Part shown: positions 41,432-54,769 of the stretch, in pieces
Layout: every line of letters begins with the position of its first letter
Position numbering within the stretch: the first letter of the stretch is position 1
Assembly (NCBI GenBank): GCA_965112735.1
Contig: OZ218962.1
Location: 372,001-436,000 of the forward strand
Origin: Phaeosaccion multiseriatum
Taxonomy: Eukaryota > Ochrophyta, other classes
Direction of reading: 5' to 3'
DNA: 64,000 bases
Notes under the pieces: model-generated
What the model saw: the letters and a program-made list of their open reading frames with translations, nothing else
The model's database searches: none
What the model was told of the DNA's origin: nothing
Program-made: the position numbers and the translations under genes

Positions 41432-44400
41432 ATGTCGTCCCGTGGAGGGAGGGGTGGAAGAGGGGGGGGCGGGGACAGGGGGGGGCGAGGAGGAGGAGGT
41501 GGGAGAGGAGGAGGAGGTGGGAGAGGAGGAGACCGGGGCGGCCGAGGAGGAGACCGGGGCGGCAGAGGACGAGGAGGAGGAGGAGGAGGTAGGGGCAGGG
41601 GAGGGAGGGGGGACATGTCCTTGGGGCGGGCCCAGAGCTACGCCCGGGAGCGAGTCGTTCCCACCAAGTGAGTACTGTTGAATGGAACGACAAGACACGG
41701 TGGCTGGTCTGTTCTTCAAAGCGTCGCTCCTTTGATGATGATGCTGATACTTCTCTGGCTGCTGCTGCTGCTGCTGCTGCTGCTCATGCGACCCTCTTTT
41801 CCTGTCTTTGACTTTGACACGAAGTGTTGCCTTTTGTTCCCGCTCGGCCCTCTCCCTCCCTCCCCCACAAGCTTTCCCTCCCTCTGTAACATGTCCCTCC
41901 TTCTCTCTGTAGTATGCACTTCCCTCTCCCTCCCCCCACAAGCTTTCCCTCCCTCTGTAACATGTCCCTCCTTCTCTCTGTAGTATGCACTTCCCTCTCC
42001 CTCCCTTCCCTAATCTATCCCTCTTCTCTTCCTCTCTCTTGAATATCGCCCTCTCTCTCTCGCTTTCTCCCCCCCCTCCATCTCTCCATCTCTCCCTCCC
42101 ACCCACTCAGTATCCCCACCCAGTTCGTGGAGACAAAGCAACGAGTGGGTCAGCTCGATCTCTCTAAGATGGACCTGCACAACATGAAGGCAACAGACAT
42201 ACTCTTTCCCCGCCGCCCAGGCTTCGGCAGGAGCGGCAAGGAGATTGCCTTGGTGGCCAATCATTACATCACCGAGCTGTCCAACGCTAAAGCCATCTTT
42301 CACTACGATCTCTCTATCGTAGACGTTGAGAAGACGGAGATTGTGAGTGTTAGGGAGAGGGCGGAGGGGATGGGGAAGGGGAGGGTTTGGGAGAAGGAGC
42401 AGCGGTAGCTCTATCAGGTGGCGGTGCAGCAGAAGGAGGGGGTAGTCGTTATACCGGATATCTGTTTCCTTTCTCGCTTAGTTTATTACTCAAAACTCAC
42501 TCAAAACTCACTCCTTCTTTCTGTCCACCGTCCCCCATCCACCGCCACTTCCTTGCCACCTCCTGCGATCATCCACTGCCATCCACTGCCCCACCCCCCA
42601 ATCCCCCCATCCACTGCCATCCCCACCCAGCCCACGGGACGTATGCGTGACATAATGGAGATGCTCCGGCTGCAACACGGAGCCGTCGGACAGGGGCTCG
42701 GGGGCAAGACGCTCGCCTTTGATGGGAGGGCAAACGTCTACACGTGCTCCAAGCTGCCCTTCGAGGGAGAGGGGCCCTTCAATGTGGAGGTGGAGCCCGC
42801 CAAGGGGGACAAGCCGGCCAGGGTGAGGCGGTAGCGTTAGGGTGAGGCGTCGGGAGGGTAGCCGCAGCACACTCTTTCCTCTTCTCTCCCTCAAGATATG
42901 TGCTATGATGTCTGTCTCCTTCTTTCTTCCTCTCCTCGCTCACTCTGTCTCTCCATGTGCGCGTGTGTGCGTGCGTGTGTGCTCAGGTCCTTACACTAGT
43001 GCTGAAGCTTGTGGCCACGAGAGATCTGGCCCAAATGGCCGCCTTCTTCAACGGAACGGCATCAGAGGTGAGGAGGGGAAGGCGAGGGGGAAGGGGAAGT
43101 GAGAGGGGGAAAGGTGTTTACAGCGGCGGGTGTGAGATGTACATGCACACTCACACGCGCCCGCGCTCCCTCTCTCCCTCTTACACCCACACGCGCACGT
43201 GCCACACACGCGCGCTCTCTCTCCCTCCCCACCTCTCTCTCTAACGCACTCTCTAACGCACACTAACACACACACGCACACACGCACACACTCACAGGCT
43301 GCCTACGACTGTATCGCCGCCCTCGATGTGGCACTACGCCACGCACCCGCAATGTCCGCCACACCCATCGGTAGGGGACGGCAGGGGGGAGGGGCAAAGG
43401 GGGTGGATAGCAGGGGATAGCAGGGGATGGCAGGGGATGGCAGGGGATGGCAGGGGATGGCTCGACACTGTGACTGTGTGCTCGACACTGTGACTGTGTG
43501 CTCGACACTCATGCCTCTTGTCTCTCCCCTTTCTCAGGACGGAATTTCTACTCTCCTGTCAACTCTCAGCCCATCAGCAATGGAGCTGAGGTAAGAGAGA
43601 GAGAGCGAGAGACGGATAGGGAGGGACCGGCAGGAGAGAGAGCGAGTGGGAGCGAGAGGAAAAGAGATAGACAGACACAGACACAGACACAGAAAGACTG
43701 GCCCGTCTGCATTAGACTTGGACCGACGCTTCCTCCCTCCCCCCCCCACCTCCCTCCCTTAGGTGTGGTCTGGCTGGTACCAGTCCCTTCGCCCCACTCA
43801 GGCAGGCCTCACCCTCAACGTGGACACCACCGCCACGGCATTCATGACCGCCGTCCCCGTCATGACCTTCGTCCTCGACATCTGCAGCCAGAAGGTACCC
43901 GACACTCCTCCTCCTCCTCCTCCTCCTCCTCCTCCTCCTCCTCCTCTTCTTCTTCTTCCTCCCCTCTGCCCCCACCACCCTTCATCCGTGCCTCCCTCAT
44001 TTCTTCCCTCCCCCCTTCGTCCCTCCCTCCCTCTCCTCACCCCCCCCCCCCCCCTCCTCTCTCTTAGGACCGCGATGCCCCCCGCACATTGAAGACCAGA
44101 GGCATGAAGCCGCACGATCGAAGCACCGTGGACAAAGCACTCAAGGGCATGAAGGTGAGGAAGGTGACGCCCTCAAGGATGAAAGGATGAAAGGGTGGGG
44201 CTCAGGGAACAAGGGTCATGTGGGTGAGGGGGAGGGTGAGGGGTCATGCGGGTCAGGACCAGGGCGAGGGTGAGTGAGAGGGGTGAGGGGGAGGATGAAG
44301 GATCTGGAGGGTCACAGGCTCATTTTGATCTTTTATCTCATGTTGTAAGGTGTGACTTATGAAAACTCATACTTTACTCTGTATCATTTTCCCTTCCTTC

Positions 44401-47400
44401 CTTGTCCTGACACCCCCCTCCCCCTTGTCCTGACACCCTCCTCCCCTCAGGTGGAGGTGTCCCACCGACAGGATTGCTCCCGAAAGTTTCGCATCAGCGG
44501 ACTCACCAAACTCTCCGCAGAGGAACAGGTAAGCGTGTGTGTGTGCGTGTGTGTGTGTGTATGTGCGTGCATGTGCACGTGTGTGTGTGCGCGCGCGCGT
44601 GTGTGTGTGCGTGTGTGTGCATATGTGTGTATGTGTGTGCGTGTGCGCATGTGTGTGGGCGGGCTGTATGGAGCGACTGTTCCTGTTCTCACACCCTTCC
44701 TCTCTCCCCTCCCTCCCTCCCCCCCTCCTCTCCCTCCCTCCCTCCCCCCCCCCTTAGACGTTCCCTGACGAGGCGACAGGCAGGAAGATGAGCGTAGCGC
44801 AGTACTTCGCCTCCAAGTACCGCAAGCTCGAGTGGCCCAAGCTGCCCTGTTTCCGAGTCGGGCCGGCCTCGAAGCACAACTACCTTCCGATGGTGAGTGG
44901 GAGTGGGTCATAGGGGATGGCAGGGGATGGGTATGGGGATGGCAGGGGATGACAGGGGATGGCAGGGGATGGCAGGCGATGGGCATAGGGCTGCCTTCCC
45001 AGGGTGGGAGGGGATGGTAGAGGATGGCGGGGGGGACGAGCGGAGAGGCGAGAGGGGAGGGGAGAGGGTAGTCCTTCTTTGTCTGACCATCCACCCATCC
45101 ACCCAGCCCCCAACCAACCACCCACCCACTCTCACCACCCCCCAAACGCACTCCCCCTCCGCCCCCTTCATTATCTTATCTTATCTTACCTTACCACAGG
45201 AGGTGTGCACCATCGCGTCTGCGCAGCGCATCAACAAACTCAGCGAGACGCAGACCGCCGACATGATTCGCATCACTTGCGTGCCGCCGCACATCCGCAG
45301 GGGGGAGATTCATCGGCAAATGATGGGGGCGCAGGCAGGGGCCACGGGGACGGCTACCAACTTTGGGATTAAGATCACGGAGAAGCAGGTGTGTGGTGAT
45401 GTGGGTGTGTGGGTGTATAGGTGTGTGCGTTTGTGGGTGTGTGGGAGAGGGTGCGTATCAACAAGGTGTGTGTAAGTGAAGGGCGGTATCACCAACGTCT
45501 GGGGTGGAGTACGTGTACACAAGGAACTATTGTTGTTGTTTACGTGCTTGCCTCTCTCTCCCTCCCTCTCTCCCTCCCTCTCTCTCTCTCTCTCGCCCTC
45601 TCTCTCGCTCTCTCCCTCTCGCTCTCCCTCTCTCTCTCACGCCCTCTCTCTCGCTCTCTCTCTTGCTCTCTCCCTCTCACTCTCTCTCTCTCACTCCCTC
45701 TCTCTCGCTCTCTCCCTCTCACTCTCTCTCTCTCTCTCTCACGCCCTCTCTCTCGCTCTCCCCCCCCCTCTCTCTCTCTCTCTCTCTCCCTCTCTCTCTC
45801 TCCCTCTCGCTCTCTCCCCCTCGCTCTCTCTCTCCCCCCCCCCCCCCCCTGCTCATCCCTAATCACACACATGCGCATGACAGGTGGCTCTGAAGGGGCG
45901 AATGCTGCAGGCCCCCGGCGTCCAGTACGGCAAGGGCTCCAAGCTGCCTGTGGAAAAGCCGACCATGGGAGCATGGAACATGCGGGACAAGCAGTTCTTT
46001 CTACCCAAGGAGCTTGGTGAGTCAGGGAGGGGAGGGGGGGAGAGGTGAAGGAGCTTGGTGGTGAGGGGAGGGGGGAGGAGATGGAGGGATGCGCCCCTGT
46101 GGGAACAGAGAAGAGCGAGCGAGAGACACGAAAGAGAGAGAGAAAATGAAGGATATTCCCCCACCTCCCCTTCCGCGGTGCGGTGCGGCGTCGATATCTC
46201 ATGTCTTCATGTCTTCCCGTCGACCACTCGCTATGTCTGACTGAGCGTTTACTCCCCCCTCCTTCCCTCTGACCCCCTGTGTGTACCTACCATACCCCCC
46301 CCTCCGTCCCCTCCCTTGGCTCAGCTGTGTGGGGTGTGGTGTCCATGTGCGCCAAGCACACGTTCCCCCTGGACAGTGTCAAGCACCTCGTGACAGAACT
46401 TGTCAAGATGATGAAGAAGTGCGGCCTCAAGGTACATACGTGTGCAGGAGGTTTTACATACGTTAGCTGACGTCATCATTTCCTTTTCTATCTTACGTGT
46501 CTTACGTAGGGTTTAGATGATCCCTCTTGTCATCTTGGGGTGGGGGTGCAGCATGCATGCAGGCACGCACTTATCTCTCCTATCTCTTCTCTCTCTCTCT
46601 CCTCTCGTTCTCTCCTCTCCTCTCCTCTCTTAAGGTGTCGATGGAGAGGCCGCCTGTGCTGCTGATGGAGGACTACCGCAACATGTCTGTGTTGCAAGTC
46701 ATGACTATGGCCAGGGACCAGGCTTTGTGAGTGTGTTGGTGATACAGAGGGAGGGAGAGGAGGGGGGTGGGGGGGGAGTGAGCCGCCATCTGTATGTGTG
46801 CCTGAACGCACCCCTTATGCCTCTAACGCTCCCTCCTCCTGTCCATTTGCCTTTCCCTTGCCTCTGCTCTGCCCATACACCTCTGCCCTTCCCCTGCCCA
46901 TACGCCTGCAGCAAGGCAGCCGGCTCTAAGCGCCCCTGCCAGCTGCTGCTCTGCCCGAAGATGACGACGGACTCGCAAGAGTACGGAGTCATCAAGATCG
47001 CCTCAGACACTGCCCTCGGACTTCCCAGCCAGGTGGGTGGGTGGGTGGGTGGGTGGGTGGGTGTGGGTGTGTGCGTGTGGGAGGTGGTGTGTGGGTGTGT
47101 ATGAGGGGGTATCCGACGTGTGGAGGGAAGGCAATGGCTCCCCTCCCATCCCCTTACCTCACTTGGTCTGACCTTGCCAGGCCGACTCACTCACGAACTC
47201 ACGCACTCACTCAATCATTCATTCGCTCAATCACTGACTGACTGATACTGACTGATTCACTCACTGACTTAGGTGCTGCTGATGAAGCACTTGCGCGAGC
47301 CTAAGCCGCAGTACCTCGCCAACGTGTGCCTCAAGATCAACGCCAAGCTCGGTAAGTCATTGGCTTCAGAAGACTGATCGATAGTTGTCTGCAAGCAAGA

Positions 47401-49320
47401 TCACACACACACACGCACACACGCGCACACGCACGCACGCACGCACACATACACACACATCCACGCACGTCCACACACACACACACGCGCGCACGCACAC
47501 ACGCACACACACACACACACACACACTGTATGCCTTGCCCGTCCCCCTCTCACCCCCCGCCACCGCCCCCCTCTCTCATCCCCTTCCCCTGCAGGCGGCA
47601 CGAACTCTGTCCTTTCGTCTCAGCTGCCGGTGGCGTCTGAACAGCCCACCATTGTGTTCGGCGCTGACGTCAATCACCCCGGGGCTGGCAACACCTCCAA
47701 ACCCTCCATCGCAGCAGTCGTCGCCAGCATGGACAGGTGAGTAAGGCGGTGGAGTACCAACAAAAACGGGTCTTGATGTGTGTGAGGAGGGGCTTTCCTT
47801 TCTTATTCTCATATCTCAAGTGCTTACTCTTATTGCCCCACTCCTCTTTCCCCCTCCCCCCCAATATATATATGGATATGTGTATGTATAATATGCTCAT
47901 GATGACACAACAGTTACGTGTCTCGGCACTGCGGGGCGGTGCGTGCCCAAGAGCATCGCAAGGAGGTGATCACAGAGCTCGAAGAAATGGTGACAGCACT
48001 GCTGAAGCTCTTCTTCAAGCTCACAAGGGTCAAGCCCAAGCGCATCATCTTCTTCAGGGACGGGGTCAGGTCAGTGGGCGTGTTGGTGATACAGGGGGGG
48101 GGGGGCTGATGAGGCAGGGGCGGGGGCTGGAGAGCAGAGGAGGCGCACGTCGGGGCGCACTCGCACACACACTCACTCACGCTGTCCGTCGATCTCTCTG
48201 TCTCTCGCGCTTGCCCTCCCCCCCCCCTACGCTTCTTCACCCCTTCTCTACCTTCCTCTCCCCTCTCTCCCTCTGCCCATGCACGTGTATATACATCGGG
48301 CATGAATATGTCCCCATATGTATGTATGTATATATATACAGTGAGGGTCAGTTCCGCGAGGTGCTCCAGTACGAAGTGCGTGCCATCACCCGAGCGTGCC
48401 AGAGCCTTGAGAAGGGCTATGCCCCCACCATCACCTTCGTGGTCGTGCAGAAGCGGCACCACACCCGCCTCTTCGCCCCCGCCAGGGAGGATCAGGACCG
48501 GTCGGGGAACGTTCCTCCCGGAACGGTGGTGGACTCGGCCATTTGCCACCCCTTCGAATTCGACTTCTATCTCATGAGCCGTAAGTTGGCACCAAAACTA
48601 TCTCACGTTTAAATGTTGAATTGTCTGTGTCATGCGTTCTGGACCACTCACATGTTATCTCCATGTATGTGATCTAATCCCTCCATGTATGTGATCCCCC
48701 TCCCCTCTGTCTCACTGCTCCACCACTTGTTGTACAGACGCCGGTCTGCAAGGCACGAGCAGGCCTGCCCACTACCACGTGCTGTGGGATCAGAACGGCT
48801 TCACCGCCGACATGCTGCAGGAGCTCGCCTACAGGCTCTGCTACAACTACTGCAGGTGCGTAGCGTACTATGTCAATGAATGAGGGTACTAAGTCACGGG
48901 AGGGGAGAGGGTTTACATTTAGATTTGATCAATGCTCACCCGAAACTGAGACTCACACTGAGTCTAACCCTTAAATAATCCAACGGTCTCTTCCTCTTCC
49001 TCTTCCTCTGTCCTCTGCCGCCATGCATCCACTACCATCCGTCCGCTGCCATCCACCCACCCTCGTTATGCCCCACCACCACCTCCCCTTGACATGACAG
49101 GTGCACCCGCGCGGTGTCCATCGTGCCTGCCGTATACTACGCCCACCTTATCGCCTTCCGAGCCGCATTCTTCGTGCACGACGAGGACTCCTCCGACGGC
49201 CGTAGCACCAACTCGGGAGGGGGGAGCAGGGGAGCAGGGGGGGCGGGGGCCAATGTGGACTGGGCGGCAAAGTTCGAGAGTGTGCATCCCGGGGTGGCAG
49301 AGACCATGTTCTTTGTGTAA
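41432..49320 (+). CDS. AGO: Argonaute protein, AGO clade, slicer-competent by motif
   Basis: Twenty-one GT-AG exons, all in phase, give 964 residues: 41432-41667, 42111-42342, 42631-42822, 42987-43067, 43298-43370, 43538-43590, 43763-43894, 44068-44154, 44451-44528, 44758-44892, 45200-45388, 45884-46016, 46325-46431, 46635-46726, 46912-47032, 47273-47351, 47595-47736, 47914-48069, 48342-48580, 48738-48855, 49101-49320. Residues 1-60 are RGG repeats. Then come N ([13 protein letters not shown]), linker and PAZ ([15 protein letters not shown] onward). MID has [24 protein letters not shown] has the catalytic set D698 (FGADVNHPG), E738 ([10 protein letters not shown]), D770 (FFRDGVSEGQF) and a His in [13 protein letters not shown] (864-866). 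It should bind small RNAs and cleave targets. A glycine-rich insert ([15 protein letters not shown]) interrupts the C-terminal part before the usual FV end. Confidence 0.95.
41857..42004. repeat. 71-bp direct repeat (two copies) in AGO intron 1
   Basis: The unit with GCTTTCCCTCCCTCTGTAAC at 41871 recurs at 41942. Each copy contains a CTGTAG acceptor-like site. Confidence 0.9.
43461..43510. repeat. 20-bp tandem repeat in AGO intron 5
   Basis: GCTCGACACTGTGACTGTGT is repeated twice with a third partial copy, just before exon 6. Confidence 0.9.
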
Positions 49321-49954
49321 GGGGGCGGATGGCAGTGGATGGCAGCGGATGGCAGCGGATGGTACACGTGGAGACCGAGTTTTTTGGCGGAGGAAGAGAG
49401 GTGGTCATGGGATTTTGTATATTACGGTACGCAACGGCCGGAGAGAGAGAGAGAGAGAGAGGGAGAGCGAGAGCGAGAGAGAGAGAGAGGAGGGCATACT
49501 ATGCGGAGGGTCCTCACAGCCGTCACCACCACCAGCACTAATAGCAGCAGAAGCATAGCAGTTGGTGGGACGGCAGTCATGGAGCCTGTGATACGTGTTT
49601 TTGGAAGAGTCACGTCGTGAGGAGGGTAACAGCAACACAACAGCTTAGCGCACCAGCATGACAGCAGCAGGGCAACACTTAGCAGCAACAGCTTAAAAGA
49701 GCACGCAGAGGGAGGAACCAGCAGCCCTCACAGGGAGAACACAGCAGAGGGGGGGAGCGAGGGGCATCGGAGTAGTCTGGAGGGTATTTTAATTAAAATT
49801 AATTACTCATTTTAGTAGAAAGTATATAAAACAAAGAGCCAACTGCTACGATACTGTGCCAAGTCACTTCCGCACAGCTATGCAGAGGTCGCTCATCTAC
49901 ATGTACATCCACGACGCCCTCATGCTTGACTTCCGCCTGTATTGCTGCTTCTTC
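49321..49954. other. Spacer between convergent AGO and MATE genes
   Basis: 634 bp between two stop codons. It starts with repeats of GGATGGCAGTGG/GGATGGCAGCGG and holds a (GA)n tract at 49440-49488. A short A/T-rich stretch (TTAATTAAAATTAATTACTC, 49790) is the only such patch nearby and could serve 3' processing. No gene is supported. Confidence 0.55.
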
Positions 49955-50201
49955 CTACTGCTGCTTTTGTTGGCAGTCCTTCCAATAGGGGCCCCTCTTC
50001 CTGTCCAGCAGCCGCGTCAGAGCCGATAAAAGGCGACCACAGAACATCACGGTGATGGCACCCCACACGCCTTCTATGCCCAGGGAGGGCCGGCGGTGAA
50101 CAAACATGAGCACTCCGGTGGAGAGACTTGTTGCGACCAAAGTGCCCACTCCGAGCCAGCGGAACTGGGAGGGCGGGAGGGAAGGAGGGGAGGGAGGGAA
50201 A

Positions 50202-50258
<57 letters not shown>

Positions 50259-53200
50259 AGGGAGGGAGGGAGGGAGGGAGGGAGGGAGGGACGGAGGGAG
50301 GGAGGGACGGAGGGAGGGATGAGAAGAAGGCAGGGAATGCCCCCACCGAATGCCTCAAGTAGGGAATGCTCCCACAGAATACCTCAAGCGAGTGAGCTTC
50401 AATAGTGACGGCAGTGAGGCGCTGCACGGAAGTCAATGAATGTGATAGTCACTACGACTATGACATGGTACCAGGAGAAGTTACGGACCTGCTTAGCCCC
50501 GACGAGCATGCCTGGAGAGGGACCCGCGCACGCACACACACACACATAGCACAGAGAGAAAAGATAGAGAGAGAGAGAAAGAGAGAAAGAGACACACGCA
50601 GCAGCAGACAGGAGGGGTAGAGGTGAGGGAGGGTAAGCAAAGCAGAGCATAGCAGAGCACGAGGCCTTCGTTGACATAGGGAGGCCTTCGTTGACATAGG
50701 GAGGCCTTCGTTGACAGAGGGTGCGCAGAGCAGAGAAGGCAGGTATTGCAAAAGAGAGAGCGTGACGGTAGGGAGGAGCGGCAGAGCCCTAACCAGCAGG
50801 GGAGGAGGGAGGAGAGGCAGAGACAGAGGGGCAGAGACGAGGGATGGCACCCGAGGGATGGCACCCGAGGGATGGCACGCGGGCAGGGTTGCATCTGCCC
50901 CCCTCACCCCCGCCCAACAAATTAACGCACACACATACGCAAACACGCACACACACACATACAGCACATGCAGACACACGCACGCACACACACACATAAG
51001 CTTACGTACACACACATAAGCTTACGTACACACCTTCGCACACGAGAGTGCATGCCACGAGGGGCTGCTGCACTGCGAGGATGGGCAGGAGCTTGCCCAG
51101 GCGGGCGAGTTGAGACGGGTCGGAAGTGAACACGGGAGGGATCAGGCTCTTGCTCGCCCACAGCACAGAGCCCAGAGCGACGCTTGGGTGTATAGGACAG
51201 AGGGGAGGGGGGGGGGGGCAGGTTGGCTGGTTGGGAAGCATTGAGATGAGCGGAAGGGGGGGAGAAGCGACCCCAGGGGTGGGAAGGAAGGAAGGAAGCA
51301 AGGAAGGGGAAGGAAGAAAGGAAGGAAGGGAGAAAGGGGAAGGAAGGAAGGAAGGAAGGAAGGAAGGAAGGAAGGGGAAGGAGGGAAGGAAGGAAGGAAG
51401 GAAGGAAGGAAGGAAGGAAGGAAGGAAGGAAGGGGAAGGAAGGAAGGAAGGAGGACAGCACGGCGCGTTTCGGTGTTGGTTCTGTTCGACTTACCTGCTG
51501 ACAAGGGTGAGTCCTGCCGCTCTCCGGCACATCGCCCTTGCCTCGGGGAGCTCTCCCCGCCCGAGGTATCGAGCCCCCAGCACCTGCAGGCAGACAGACA
51601 TACCGTATGGGACATGCGGTTAGAGCATGGGCATACGGCAAGGAGTATGGTTTGGGCGCTTGGTTGATCGAAGGTGGGGTAGAGGGGTACGTGTAGCATA
51701 AGGAGGAGGAGAAGGAGCACGCCAACAACCGTACCACCAACCTGTGTGGCAATGCTTGGCGCCTCCGCCACTAGTGCGAGGAGCAGCCACAGCGAGAGCG
51801 CCACTTGGTGAGCCCCCACCTCGGCAGGACCCATTCGAGTGGCCACAGACGTCGCTACGGCCCAGCAGAACATCAGAGACGTCGTGCTGAGGGAAGGGAG
51901 GGGTCGATGGCAGTGGATGGGAGGGTGGGATGGCAGTGGAACGGGGGGGGGAGAGGGGTGGGGGGGGGGTGTTCAGACGCACACACGCCTACCTACACAC
52001 ACGCCCTGCTCGAACGCTCCCATCGTATGCCTCTAACATGCCCTTCTCACTCACCGCAGCAGCATGGCGGCGTTGGCCCCCAAGATGACCCGGAGCAGCG
52101 GCCGCATCTCCCTCACGCTCTTTCGAAGCGTGTCCCAGGCACTAGGAATGGGCACTGCGTCTGTCTCTGCCACTGTTCTTGCCACTGTGTCACCAACTGC
52201 CATTGTATCATCAACTGCTACTGTATCACCACCCACTGCTGCCGCTGCTATTTTGGCTGCTTTGCCGTCCTTCCTCCTCTGCCACATGCTCTCCAGCAGA
52301 GGCAGGCGCATCTCCCCGGTCCTGACACCCTTGACGAGCCTGGCGAGGTACAGCGCAACAGCCATGTACTGAGCCGCCGCTGTGGCCCCTGCTGCCCCTG
52401 CCATGCCCAGGCCCAGAGTGAACATGAGCAAAGGGTCCTGAGGGGGAGGCATGTTATGTTGGAGGTGTATGGGGAGGGAGAGAGGGTATCTTAGAGGCGT
52501 ATGGGGGAAGGGAACATTTGGCAAAGGGTGAGTCCGATCCATAGGCCTCAGTCCACCCACAACCTGTGCCTGTCCCCTCCTTCCTCCTCCCCTATGCCCT
52601 CATCAGCCTCCATCCACTCACAAGCAAACCATTGAGGAGTGCAGCGCTTGCCGACACCTTGGCGGAAACTCTCGTGTTACCGTAGCCGCGGAATGTTCCT
52701 TCGCAAACCATGATGAGCAGCACCGCGGGGGCCGCAAGAGCACGCACGTTCAGGTACCTGAGCAGCAATGCACACACACGCACACACACACATGTATGGA
52801 CACACACAGGCAAGCACACATATATACACACACGCACGTAGGAACACGCACACACACGCACACGCACACACACATACATACATACATACACAGATACATA
52901 CATACACAGATACATACATACATACATACATACAAACATACATACATACATACATACATACATACAGACATACATACATACATACATACATACATACATG
53001 CATACATACGCGTATCAGCACTATGGACCGGGGCGTCGTTAGTGCCAGGTGTCAGGACCCTCTCCTCACCGCCTCACTGCCTCACTGCCTCACCTCAATC
53101 CGTGGCCGTGGAGCAGTGCTGTGGCGCCTCTGTTGGGTGCCCCCATGAGGGAGAGGATGGCCGGGCCTGTGGTCAGCAGCAGCCCCATAAGGACGAGTCC

Positions 53201-54681
53201 GAGCATGGAGGCCAGGAGGAGGGATGCTTGGCTGATCTCGCCTACTCAGGGAAGGGGGGGGGGAGGAGGGAGAGGGAGGGACGGAGAGAGGGAGAGAGAG
53301 AGGTGTTGGGGGCGGTCTGGTTCCCTCTGGCCACGGGTCTCAGAAAAGGCATCGATGCACACTGCCTTGAGGCCTCCGATCTCAGTGACAGAAGTGGCGG
53401 CAGGAGCACCCCCTCCCCCTTGAAGATAGCGAGGCCATAGGTATTGTTACGTAAGCCCAAAGAGCATGTGTACATTAGAGCACATCGTGTGAATCACATG
53501 CATCACCCACCTGCTCGCTCCTTGTCCCCCACTGCCAAGCTGCTGGACACCTGTGCGGCAGCATAGAGGCGTATGGGTTGGCGTGTGAGGCATCATAGAG
53601 GCATATGGATCCGCGGATGAGGCATCACAGAGACAGAAGGGTCCACAGGTTACGATGAGGAGCACCAACGGCAGTGGTACCCTCCTCCAGTCCCTCACTC
53701 TCTCTCTGGCACACGCACCCACGCACGAAAGCACTCATGCACGCATTCACTCATGCACGCAAGCACTCACCAAACTGGTGGTGGACTGTGTCATTGCTCT
53801 GAAGCTATTGAACACCATGTGGAACGTGCTGAGCGAGGACACAAAGGGTGGGGGGACGAGAGATAGACACGAGGGTGAGGCAGACATGAGGCAGACATGA
53901 GGCAGAGGGAACAGTAAGAGGGCCATTCTTACACGCTCCTGTAGGGCACACTCTTCGGTGTCCCTCCACTCCTTGCGTTGTTGACTTGCACTCATCACAC
54001 AGTTTCAACTGTTTCAACCTGTACACACCTTGTGCACGGCCCCAGGGATGCGAGTTGGATGGCGCCCAGCCGTCCCACAAAGTATGTGTCCACCAAGCTC
54101 AGCATAGGGTCCACAAGAAGACTTAGGAGGGAGGGGAGCGCCAGGAGGGCAATGTCTCTGTCGTGAATGCTTCTCCACCATGGGAGAGACTTGCCCTCCG
54201 CACTCGCCTCTCCACCTGCTGGTGCTACTTCTATGGAGGCTACACTACTCAATACCACAGGGGACGACGAAGATCCGCCCCGAGCAAGCAGCAGCAGCGG
54301 TTGCTTGCCTGGGTCGGTGCCTCCGGTCCGGCCTCTCCTGCTCTGGGCCCTCCTGATCAGGCTAGAGACACGCTGCCTCCCACGCCGAGGCTGATCCATC
54401 CATTGGACCTGCTGCTGGTGGTGGTGGTTGTCAGAGCACCTATCGTAGCTGAAGCAGCTGCTACTTCTTCTGCTCCTGCTCCTGTTGCATCTTCTGCTCC
54501 TTCTCGGACTGCTGTCCTTCGCCCCCCACTCCCTTTTGCTGCAGCCCCCTGCTTGAAGTGGAGATAGGAGAGCCTTGGTAAGGTATGCGTACTTGGCGCA
54601 CCCTAAAAGGAGCAGCAACTGCGGCCTTGACCGCATGCTCCCAGTCTTGGGGAAACTAGGGGGGATGATCGTGTTCCACAT
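49955..54681 (-). CDS. MATE (multidrug and toxic compound extrusion) family transporter, DinF/DTX-like
   Basis: Eleven exons in phase give 677 residues: 54029-54681, 53771-53828, 53511-53550, 53094-53241, 52622-52757, 52055-52437, 51742-51886, 51495-51583, 51034-51182, 50489-50511 (23 nt) and 49955-50164. After ~165 low-complexity N-terminal residues (RS-rich, Q/H-rich) the MATE core starts with LLALPSLLSLLVDPMLSLVD and TYFVGRLGAIQLASLGP. It continues through STFHMVFNSFRAMTQSTTSL, LALAAPAVLL-type RALAAPAVLLIMVCEGTFRG, DPLLMFTLGLGMAGAAGATA, CWAVATSVATRMGPAEVGAH and EGIEGVWGAITVMF-type GIEGVWGAITVMFCGRLL. These carriers export small organic molecules using H+ or Na+ gradients. Exon 10 was placed by frame and MATE pattern (GMLVGAKQ-FRWLGVG). 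The start codon is uncertain; a second ATG lies 15 codons downstream. Confidence 0.85.
50660..50721. repeat. 20-bp tandem repeat in MATE intron 9
   Basis: AGGCCTTCGTTGACATAGGG occurs three times in a row, the last with one change. Confidence 0.95.
51285..51455. repeat. (GGAA)n array in MATE intron 8
   Basis: About 170 bases of GGAA with GGGGAA interruptions; the transcribed sense is CCTT. Confidence 0.95.
52868..53000. repeat. (CATA)n array in MATE intron 4
   Basis: About 130 bases of CATA repeat with CAGA and CAAA variants, preceded by CACACG repeats. Confidence 0.95.
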
Positions 54682-54769
54682 CCAAACTCACAGCTGGGTT
54701 TCCCGCCTGGTCGTTTTGTCCAAGAGGGTATAGAGGATTGTTTGAGACCTGCAGAGAAGGCGCCCCAGC
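54682..54769. promoter_or_regulatory. Very short bidirectional promoter between MATE and ankyrin E
   Basis: Only 88 bp separate the MATE start (minus) from the ankyrin E start (plus), if both starts are right. The corresponding segment is kept in front of ankyrin F. Confidence 0.4.
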
